A stretch of 64,000 bases of DNA from Eopsaltria australis (lineage: Eukaryota; Chordata; Aves; Passeriformes; Petroicidae). The position numbers and the translations under genes are program-made. Below the pieces are notes generated by a model. That model saw only the letters and a program-made list of their open reading frames with translations, made no database searches and was not told where the DNA came from. The DNA lies in the NCBI GenBank assembly GCA_034509425.1, contig JAVTVJ010000296.1, positions 682,001 to 746,000 of the forward strand. The letters are read 5' to 3'. Below are positions 1-64,000 of this stretch, in pieces. Position 1 is the first letter of the stretch. Every line of letters begins with the position of its first letter.

Positions 1-409
1 GGCTTCAAATACTTCACTGACCTTACTACAGTTCTTTAAATGTTCTTGCTGCTCTCTTTAGAAGAATTTTCCTCTTTAAAAAGCCCTCAGCTGAATGTCA
101 TTTCACATCCAGCCTGTAAGAGTGGAGACAGTCAACCAACCATTTGCAGGAGAAATCAATGTTTTTATTGTTAAATGACAATTAAGGCGCCTGAACTATT
201 TTTTTTAAGACCTAAATTCTAAAATATTTAGTTGTGTGAAGTCCTCTTTTTACATAGCCATCTTCAAGGACCTAAGAAGCTCCTACAAAAAGGAAGAGAA
301 CAGCCTACTTTTGGCACATACCTAGGTAAAAAATGAGCTTGTATCAGGTCAAGGAAACACAGTCACTGAACTTCCCCTAAAATGTAAAAGCAAGGGCAGT
401 AAGTGCTAC

Positions 410-560
410 CAGAGGCTGCCAGAGAGGCTGCAGGGCCCCCATCTCCAGAGGGCTTTCAGAACAGGTTAGACAGGTCCCTGCCATGAAGCACCCCTGGCTC
501 TGCCTCATGGCAAGGGGAAGGACCCCATGACCTCTCCAGACCCCCAGCCAGCACTATGAT
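410..560 (+). mobile_element. CR1 LINE 3' fragment
   Basis: Matches the CR1 terminal region in order: a GAGGCTGCAGGGCCCCCATC segment, a CTCCAGAGGGCTTTCAGAA block, then the degenerate equivalents of the GACCTCCAGA and CACTATGATT tail. It is 5' truncated and fairly diverged, as usual for avian CR1. Confidence 0.6.
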
Positions 561-1599
561 TATACAATTTCACAAGTACCTGCTGCAGTTTTGGCACCAA
601 AGCTTCTCTTTTTGTTAATTTTTTCTTCCCTGATTTAAAATTCCACCCTCACACAGGAACTTTGTCCACTCCCATTTTTTATCATCTCTACCAAGACATA
701 ATGCTTATACTTCCAATTTTGGACAAGCTATTTCTTTCTGTTTTACTCCAGCACGACTTTCTCATATGTTTACTTTTAAACAGTGCATCAAACAGTACCA
801 TTTAACAACTTTTTGCATTGAAAGTGTGGTTCAATAACTTTGCACCGTTCATTTAGCACTAACTCTAATATTTCATGTTTATGATGTTTGCAACTCTTGG
901 CCAAAGTATAGCATCAAAAGAGCATGTATGCACTGAATTGTATCTTGCTAAAAAGAACAGCAGCACTGAAAAAAGTTATATTGGAACAATCTATAAATGT
1001 GTTTACATTATATGAATGATTTGCTGTTCCTTCACAAGGCATGTAGGAAGTCAGCACTTCTCAAATGTGTAAAGTATTTCCATGTGCTTAAAGCACGATC
1101 TTTCCAAAACAAACAATGATTGAGAAATTTTTTATTATTCCTTATTTCCCTGCCAGCTGTTTTTTTGGACTCTCCTCTCAGCCACCTTCTTCCTTTCAGT
1201 CAGACCTCTCCTTATTGCTCACAGTAACACCTACTCAAGAAAAGGTATATTCAGAGCTGTAAGACTCAGAAACAGGAGGATCTCAGTCTGATTTAAATGG
1301 CATTTTCCTTATATTACTCTACAGCGTGTCTTTGTGCTATCTTAGCCAGTGGCAGGTCTGGCTGCTGCTTGGGATGGAATTTGGGCATCCTACATTAGAG
1401 CCTGAAGCCCATTCCTGCTGTTCTGTCCCAGTGCCTGCTCCCATACAGGCAAGTAAACAAATGACAACCTGGCTGAACTCTTCCAGCAGCCTTCTCCCTG
1501 TGAGCCTTTTCACAGGACCAGAAAATGCTGAATGTCACAGAGATGTCCTCTGAAACCTGATGGGGAAGAGTCAGGCATGCATGTAAGCTCTTGGGCAAC

Positions 1600-1716
1600 T
1601 CCAAAAATCAAACAGGACACTAAAAATCACAAACAAAACAAAAACCAACCCAAACAAACAAACAAAAAAAATACAACAAAGAAACAATCAATCCACAAAA
1701 AAAAAAAAAAAAAAAG
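1600..1716 (+). repeat. A-rich tract with A19 run
   Basis: Low-complexity stretch built from CAAA-like units ending in a pure A19 run at 1697-1715. Confidence 0.9.
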
Positions 1717-3582
1717 AGGGAATTAAAACCCCCCCTAAGCCTAAGAACAGCTCCATTCCAAAAAGTGACAGCTAAAGCATAGATCTGCTCCACTGCTGGC
1801 CACAGACACTTTAACTAACAAGCACATTGGTCATGCCATTCACTCCTCTACAATTAACACTGTTGGCACTATGTCATTTACTAAATTCCAGTCATTACAG
1901 CTGTGCAAACTTATGGGCCTAATTTGTATTTATACTAATATGTGTACATAAACATGTGCCGCTTTAGCCATGTAAAGGAGCCTTAAAGCAAATGAACAAA
2001 TATTATTATAACAGAGCAGTATCAGAGAGCCCAACCATAAAACAGAATCAAGTCAAGCACTTCTGATTATGTCTGTCCACCAAACAGCTTAATTTCAACT
2101 ACAGCATATTTCCTAAGGCATTCCAAACTAAAATCCTGCAGAGAGCCATGGGAAGACACAGCACTGCATTTTCAAAATAGTCTCCTTTTCCAAGGCCATT
2201 GCTGCATAAATGAAGGGAGGGGGAATAACAAATACTGTCATTTACTTTGCCTTTTTTCCTCCAGAAACATTTCCTACCAACATAAAGAACAAAATTCATT
2301 AAGTCAACATCATGTGCTGAATGTTTATGCACTTTGATATAACAGTAATTACTTAGTAAGGCCAGAACCCAATTAATGTTTCAGACTTCAGTCCATGGGC
2401 TGGAGTGCACAGGAAGCATTCTGATGACAGATCACTTAAATAAAGTTTATCTGGCATACACTTCAAAAACAGAGTTCAGAAACTCAAAGCACAGTTCGGC
2501 ATGTATGTGCTTGACTCTTAACAAAACATCTTTATTTAAACAGAGGGCAAGAGATTTACTATGACAAATGTATTTACTACTGCTAATCACTCTCCATCAT
2601 GCTACTCGGAAGTTGCAGTCATATTGTATTTATAAACCTTTGAGATTTAAGAGAGCAGTAGGTGGATCACAGGACTGTGATCACTTTCTAAAACTGCACG
2701 TTAATCCTAACCTGAGTTATATCACCCAGCATATTTGGTGTCCCTCACTTTATATATTTGAAATCTGTGTCCATGTATTGTCAGAGACGGTGGAGATAGA
2801 GCAGTGACAATTTCTTTTTCCTTTCTTCTCTTCAGAAATAGTATCCTTCTCAGCAAATCAGTGCTCATTGTTAAAACAAGACGCTGGAACTGAGAACAAA
2901 AATTCAATGCTAAAGCAATATGCAACATACACTCTGACTAGGAATCAGGAAATGCTGCTTAGCAACCGCAGAATCCCACTTGTCCCAGGGCTATGTGCAC
3001 CCTCTGTGAATCTCTGTTCCTGGGAAGCTGCTTGGCAGGAATGCTGCATCCCTGAGCACCTCCATCCAGAGACCTGCTGGGAAGTGCTGTGACTCCCCTG
3101 ACTGGGGCATTTGGGTTTCCTCTGGAAAGGGACTCTGCTTCATGGCACTGACACCGAGCCCAGCATGCCTGAGCTGGGACACAGCCACTACACACCGACA
3201 CAGAGAATGCCCAGTGCCACTGGAAATTTTACCTTTACATGCATGCTCTCCAAACAAATATGTCTGTTCCAAATGGATCTATATGCCTAAACACACTAGT
3301 TACTCTTGAAAATAAGTGTTATGATTTTGCTGTGATTCTAAACTACCAAGAGCTGCAAAGAGGGAAATATTCCACCCAGCTGTAAAAGAGAAATGTGCAT
3401 GGTATGAGCCAAAGGAAGATTAAAAACAAAATACCAATTAAACTCAAACTGGCACTCATCTCAAAGAAATCAATTCCATCTGAAGAGTTTCAGTCTGAAG
3501 ATAGACCAGCTGAGCTAATGGTGAAGGAAGCCTTGATTGCTTTATTTTTTAACTTCAGGCAAAAACTACAAGCACACAAAAA

Positions 3583-3613
3583 AACCCCACCACAACCCCC
3601 CCCTCCCCCCCCC
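3583..3613 (+). repeat. C-rich tract
   Basis: Low-complexity run of C with few interruptions, including two near-pure blocks of eight to nine C on either side of a single T. Confidence 0.85.
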
Positions 3614-4394
3614 ACTGCACCAAAACCAACAAATCAACCAAGCAAAGCAGAGCAGTAAGAATTGGCAAAGTAAAGCCCCTCAGGAGCTGCAGAATACTTG
3701 TAGCCTAAACCACAGTGTGACATGCACTTCACTTACCTCAGAGTACCTGGCATATGTCTGAGAAACTTTGAAGGAGCACAATTGATTAAAAAGGTATTTT
3801 GACAGACTTTTTTGAGTTTGGAACAGGATTTTGGATAATTGCTCCATGAGCTATAAAAGAAACAGACTGAAAAACAGGAGCAGCCGCTGAGCAGTTGTTT
3901 GCACAGGAAGCAATATTGCAGGAAAAGGCAATAATAAAGAACAGTTAATTTGACCTGAGCTGATGAGGTCAATGTTTTAAAAGAAATAGCTCCACATAAC
4001 GTAAAATAAGAACGTTATTTCCCATCAGAATAATACTGCAAGTGTAACACTGCACAAAATCTCTTCCCTAACACTTGTTATGTGCAGCTTAGTGGTAACA
4101 CACATTCCTGAGGTGTCCTAGACATCCTGTGTCTGACACAAATCCATTCCTCTGAAATATTGGTTCTACGACTGCTCCCTCCTGCAAGCTCTGGCTGCTC
4201 CAGGCTGCACGCTGCTCTCTCCAGCATCCAGCTCCTAATAACATGAAACTGCAAGAACTGGAATAAATCTGGGCAATATTCAGAGCCACAAAGTTATATT
4301 TAACACCGCTGCTGTGATTTGGACAGGGAAGCAGTAGCTGGAGCAGATATTTCACTCTTAATTCGCTGCCATTCAGGGGTGCTGTTGACAGGAG

Positions 4395-4640
4395 ATGGAG
4401 CCTGGCTCAGCGGAAGAGCCACGAGGTTAGGAATTTAGTAGGGCTGGATCCTATTCCTTCTTCCTCCTCTGCTCTGCTGCCTAATCCTGGGTGAGAACAT
4501 CCCCTCCGGGCATCTGGTTCCCCTCCCTCCCTGACACATCTATTTAAACTGCAAATTCACTGGGGTAGGGACCATCTCGGTAATGACAAAGCACGTACAG
4601 CACTCTGCACTAATAATTCGATTAATAAATATTCCCACTG
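4395..4640 (+). mobile_element. Ancient MIR/L2-like SINE or LINE relic
   Basis: Ordered similarities to MIR/L2-type elements: CTCTGCTCTGCTGCCTAATC with CTGGGTGAGAACATCCCCTC (the CTTGGGCAAGTCACTTCACC equivalent), a TGGTTCCCCTCCCTCC block (the CAGTTTCCCC equivalent), GCAAATTCACTGGGGTAGGG (TGTAAGCTCCTTGGGGCAGGG), then GTACAGCACTCTGCACTAAT and TTAATAAATATT (CAGTGCTCTGCACACAGTAAGCGCTCAATAAATA). The order and the 3' end support the call; divergence is high. Confidence 0.5.
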
Positions 4641-7600
4641 CTGTTAAGTAATAAAACAAAAACAATGATAAGAATTGGAAGGTCAATGATGCATGACATT
4701 AATTCTGAGGTATTTGGGTATAAAATGCAAGAAGGCAAACTCTCCCAAGCAGGAGCAGGCCAGGGGACACCTATGCTGTTTTTCCCACATTTTTGGGCAA
4801 TCCAATTAGAGGTAATTGAGTTTTTAACTACATGAGATTACTCCAAGAACACCATCACTAGAGGCTAATTGTCCTGGGTGGTTGGGGGAAGGGAGAAAAG
4901 AAACAGAAGTGGAAGGAACAGAAAAGGGACAGGCACACAGCCTGAAATGTGCTGGAGATGGCACGAGCTGAGCCAGTCTAAGGCACTCAGATCCTCCACA
5001 AACATGGAAACAGCTGGGCCACAGACTGAAAGAGTTCCGTGTTCCCAGTTCAATGAATTAAAGAGGAGTTAAACACACCCACACTTCTGTGCATTTTTAA
5101 CCACAATGGTGAGGTAAAGCACAGACCTAGAAAAGCCTTCTATAGTTCTATAAACACCAGAGACATAACAAGGAAACTAAATTCAAGCAACACAATTAAA
5201 TCCTGTTGCATTTGCAAACTGCCCTTTGCAATACATATGAGCATCTCTTTTACACCTTAAAATGAGCTCCACATTAAAGCTACCTGACAACCAGAAATGG
5301 TCATCAGATTCATCAAGAAACAGAAGAATGAGTCTCTTGCCAGACCTTAGATTTGTTGTGCACCTCCTGACAAGCCCTACAAATGCTGGAAACATCATTC
5401 ATTTCTGAGGAACTTCACTCCTTTTCACAGCTACTAAAGTCTGAAGTACCACAATTGACAGGAAATCTCAGTTTTAGCACTACTGCAGCAATTAAGGTTG
5501 CTACAGTTTCTTTTGTAGCTTGACCCTGATTTGAGATGAGATTTAATAAGACTGTTTCAAATATTCTGATGTGCTGAAAGCATGTTTCTTAATATGATGA
5601 ACATGGTAAGTAAAAAAGCCTGGCAGCACTGTTGCCCCCCACTTACAGAGGTAAATGAGATTGATTGATTTGGAATGTAAGCTTTGTGCACAGAGGATAG
5701 AATTGACTGAAAAAGTTAAAGAGCAGACCACGGTGGAAAAACTGCTTCCACTTGAAAGGAGAGAAAAAAAGAAAGAATTTCAGAAAAGAAAAAGTGAAGG
5801 AGACCCTGTCCCCATGAGCTGATTGTCTGTCTCATGCTATAGGGGATGCTCTTGCTTAGCTTACAAGTGAAAGACATTCCCTCCTCCTCCTGCAAGCAGA
5901 GGAACTCACAGCACTGACCTGACACCTTAAATGAGCCAACTTCCTTGAGCATTGCCCAGGAGACTAGAATGGACATGCTCCAAACTCAGACACTGAGAAA
6001 CATGTCTGATTAGCAGTCAGGCAGAAGAACATCTCTGACCAAGGAAAAACACTCACGTTCAAGCTCAAAAAAAACCAAGTGGATTGCCACAAGTGGCATA
6101 TTTTCATAGCCTTTGTGTAAACACCAGCTCTGGATTAGCCAGCATCTCAGCCAGCTCTATCTGGCTCCCCTTCTTTTGAAACAAAATTACAGGAAAACAC
6201 CCATCAAAGAAGGTCAGTGGCCCAACTATTAGGAAAAAATAAAAGCACAAGGGAAGGACATACACAGTGATTCATTAAATGTGCACTGCTAAGCCTCTGA
6301 CAGTGGGCACAATCCAGACTTTTCATAGAAATGTACTGAATTTGTGGAACTGTTGTGCCAGAGCATTAATTAGAATTGTATTTTTTAAAAATTCTCAGTA
6401 CTCCCCTAGAGCTGCCCCCACCAACAGGAGCGGTAATTTCGAGAGGAACAAAGCCAAAGCAGCTACAAAGAGCCCAACAAAAGCCCCACCCCACTTCACG
6501 TGGACACCTACGCAAAACGAGTGGACTGAGCATCTCAGGTTCTTAGAAAAACACTCAGCCTGGCAAGCAAGCATGTCCTGAGGTGAGTGCCAGGTGGGAA
6601 TTCACCTTACACTGTCACTAGGACACGCCTTCATGGATCATGTGCAATGAGCAGAACTGCTTTCCACAAAACCAACTCTGCTCCAAGCCCAGCAATTTGC
6701 ATTTGACTACAGTAATTTGCCAAGACGCACCCCAATCCTAATCTGAAAACATCAAGAATTTCAGATTTTGTTGCATTCAAGAGCCAATTTTAACAGTGAG
6801 GCAAATTAACCAGCAGAACACAGTATGAACTAAAGATCTTATTTGTTCCTTCAGCTCCTATTTAGACAGCATTTGTTTAACTAAGGTTACTGGTTCTTGC
6901 TACATTTAATGCTGCACTGCTCAGACTTGGCATGTTCTGAGCTAAGGAGGTGCTTACTGTAAACTGAGTCATACCTGAACCTTCTCCTAAACCAGAGGCA
7001 GAATGCAGCACACAGAGCAGACCTTTCTGCCTTTGAATGGAGTTCTGTGGCTCCTCTTTCTGATTTTTGCACTCAAAATGCAGCCAGAAGAACACTCCAG
7101 TCCACAACTCTTCCCAATATTGCATTCAGAAGAAGAAGTCCTTTCCTATTTGTTGCTGGATTATTCACATAGCCAAGGCCCCCACACAGGCTGTGGCTAA
7201 GGGTCAAATTGGTTTACTTGCTTAGCTAAACTTCCAAATCCTCTTCCCAGAGCCTGTTATTTACTCTTCTATTTCTCATTTTGCATTTACTCATATTAAA
7301 ACACATTTCATTCAAATGAGGCCAGCTTGTCAAAGCGACCCTGTAAACTGCCAATTTGCACATCATCCACAGAAATTCAACATCTGCTTCCAAGCACTGA
7401 GCTGCCTCCTAGCAGAACACCCACAGAAACATTCCCAGGCTGTGCAACCAACTTCTTGAAAAATTACAAGTCAGACAGTTCATTCATTTATTGTGAAGAG
7501 TATCAATATGGTTATTATTGTGTAATATAATTTATATGTATTAATTTTAGAATAATGTCATAATGTCATTATTTAGTTAATAATTAAATCAAGCACAACA

Positions 7601-9056
7601 ATCTTCTGTAAAGAAAAGAAGGGAACATTAATCTTTCTAAACAAAGCCTGTAATTTTATTGGTGTAGAATTTTTTATGTAATCCATTTTCCATAAATAGG
7701 AGTCACAAACTTCAAATGCTCCTATCCCTAATTTTATTGTTAAAAATATTAATAGAAATAAGTACAGTTAAACTGTTCTTTTTCAATTTAGGACTAGGAA
7801 CAGTCAGGGTGAGGTATTTTTTGTTTCCTGGGATTGAACAAATTAAATTATTTATCTATTCACATTTTCTGAACACTGATGAATTGGCAATTAGTTATCT
7901 GGCATATCCCTATTATTCCAAACATTAGGATTTAAATGTCATACTGCTGGAAATCTCTCCATCCAAGTCTTTTCACCGTTCCTGGGTGATGTTTACTTAG
8001 GGCTGCAGATCTCAACTGTCCACTACCACTGCATTTAATATTAATTTATAAATGAATTAAAAAATACTTGCACTGTCCTCATCATGTAACATAAGCTGAT
8101 CATCTTCCTTCTCCCACAGAAAGGCCACAGTTTTAAGAAATTCCGACAATATATTTTAGCAGCAAGAAAAAGTACAAGCATTCATAAGGTGTTTTTAAAC
8201 AGAACAACAGGCATTTTCTGTCCAGTCCTTTTCTACACAGAGAGAAAATCTCTCACAAGGCATATCAGCCTCCCCCAGACTCTTAGATTTTAAAATAAAT
8301 AGGAAGAAGAACAATTTACACCGCAGGAAAACAAGAAAACAATCAGCACAGCTTTGCAAAAACTGACACTGGTTTTGGAAAGATAAGCTGCAAATGCTTC
8401 TACACTGTGAACACTTTGACAGATAATGAACACGGCACAAATATTCATGGCAAAAATAAATCGATTACTGATAGGAAACTAGTTTGATGCACAGGTTTTT
8501 GCTTTGCTGACTTCTTGGTTTGTTGAGAGTAGAGGGTGTTGGTTATTTTCAAGACATTCAGTTTACCATTACCAATTCTAAAATAGAAAATCTAAAACAA
8601 GTACAGAGATTTAAAACAATGCAAAGCAGAAAACCAGTAAGGTGCAGAAAAGACTAGTCACTCGTGCTCCCACCCCCAGCTTTACATTTGTGAACCCAGG
8701 CTGGTGACAGCTTGCACCATGTCATGACACAGAACAGGAATGCTGAGAGATCTTTAGCTGCCACCCTAACAGTGACATATTTGCAAAAATACTTGTTGCT
8801 TCCCAGAGGCAAATAACAATGAAAACAGAGTCCTTTGCCTTGGTATCATTTTCTAGATTGTCAGTCTCATACTCACAGATTACTCCAGTACTCAAAGTAA
8901 ATCTGAAGGAAGTGCAGATGACACTTGAATTTCCAAAATTTCAACTTCCAGAATTGGAACACAAATGAGAAAAATAATTCAAGGACACCACAACTTCACA
9001 GGGAGAGAGGCACAGTTTGTTTTTTGACAACTACATAAAGAAAATGTTCCATATAT

Positions 9057-9088
9057 TTGTGATGACCCTTCTGGGTGGGTCATCACAA
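9057..9088. repeat. Perfect 12-bp inverted repeat, 8-base spacer
   Basis: Arms TTGTGATGACCC (9057-9068) and GGGTCATCACAA (9077-9088) are exact reverse complements, separated by TTCTGGGT. It lies 175 bases inside intron 6, just past exon 6. The inner TGACCC and GGGTCA are nuclear-receptor half-sites arranged as an everted repeat with an 8-base spacer. Confidence 0.95.
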
Positions 9089-9239
9089 TATTCCAACTAG
9101 CAGAATGATTAAATTCTTCAATTAATTCCTAATTACGTATTTAATTAGAAGAGAATGGTATTTCATGTAACATGCAACTCAGGTTTAAATGACCTCTGAA
9201 TTTCATATGAGGAAATCCTTGATCTTCTGAAAGGCATTA

Positions 9240-63534
<54,295 letters not shown>

Positions 63535-63555
63535 TCAGCAACAATTACTTTGGGA

Positions 63556-64000
63556 AAGACCCCACCGTGTCAACCAAACCGCGGCACTGAGTGCCACGTC
63601 CAGCCTTTCCTTCAACACCTCCAGGGATGGTAACTGGAGGTTACCTGCTCCCTGGGCAGCCCATTCCAATGTTTAATCACCCTTTCTGCGGAAAAACTTC
63701 TCCTAATGTCCAACCTAAAACTCCACTGGCGCAGCCAAAGACTGGTCCTCTCATGGAGGAGCAGAGCCCGACCCCCACCTGGCTACAGCCTCCTTTCGGG
63801 GAGTTGCAAACAGCGATAAAGTCACCCCTGAGCCCCCTTTGCTCCAGGCGAAACACTCCCAGCTCCCTCCACCGCTCCACACGGGACTCGTACTCCAGAC
63901 CCTTCCCTAGCTCCGCTACCCTTCTCTGGACACGCTCCAGCACTTCAATGACTTTCTTGAAGCAAGGGGCCCACAAGTGAACACAGCGGAACTCCCTCAC
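63556..64000 (-). mobile_element. CR1 LINE fragment, minus strand, continues past window end
   Basis: The minus strand reads LERVQRRVAELGKGLEYESR, then LRGDFIA and [10 protein letters not shown], matching the C-terminal end of CR1 ORF2, with the corresponding noncoding match (CACCTCCAGGGATGG, CTTCTCCTAATGTCCAACCT on the plus strand) extending to about 63556. It is well preserved over 440 bases, with a shift away from the coding frame after about 63770. It lacks the CR1 3' tail at its left edge. It sits immediately upstream of the MNAT1 promoter. Confidence 0.92.

Noticed and set aside
63677..64000. 107-codon minus-strand open frame at the right edge
   Set aside because: It reads as CR1 ORF2 (LERVQRRVAEL...) and drifts out of the CR1 frame; annotated as a mobile element.

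Overview
This is a stretch of vertebrate nuclear DNA, most likely from a bird. The evidence is a multi-exon gene with GT-AG introns of 1.6 to 34 kb, a single CpG island, and interspersed repeats that are almost all CR1-type LINE fragments with typical avian 3' ends, with no Alu/L1-like elements and low overall repeat density. There is no bacterial, viral or CRISPR content.

One protein-coding gene can be supported: MNAT1, encoding MAT1, the assembly factor and third subunit of the CDK-activating kinase (CDK7/cyclin H/MAT1) of TFIIH. It lies on the minus strand. Exon 1 (start codon 63261-63259) sits in a CpG island at about 62.8-63.5 kb. Exons 2 to 6 follow at 29187-29035, 27409-27336, 18979-18876, 14875-14735 and 9389-9264. 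The six exons join in frame to give residues 1-229: the complete C3HC4 RING finger, the whole charged coiled-coil region and the linker after it. The remaining roughly 80 residues (the CDK7/cyclin H binding end, two exons in other vertebrates) were not found and should lie beyond position 1. Intron 6 is therefore only partly in the window.

Layout: 1-9263 is intron 6 (partial); 9390-14734 intron 5; 14876-18875 intron 4; 18980-27335 intron 3; 27410-29034 intron 2; 29188-63172 intron 1; 63262-63555 is the 5' UTR/promoter; and 63556-64000 is a minus-strand CR1 that runs off the window. The introns hold CR1 fragments of different ages, one MIR/L2-like ancient relic, homopolymer and short tandem tracts, and a few small inverted or tandem repeats. 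I saw no second gene, RNA gene or complete transposon. Nothing here amounts to an undescribed system. The items most worth a second look are a perfect 12-bp inverted repeat just downstream of exon 6, an upstream in-frame ATG in the promoter region, and a CR1 element lying within 300 bp of the start codon.
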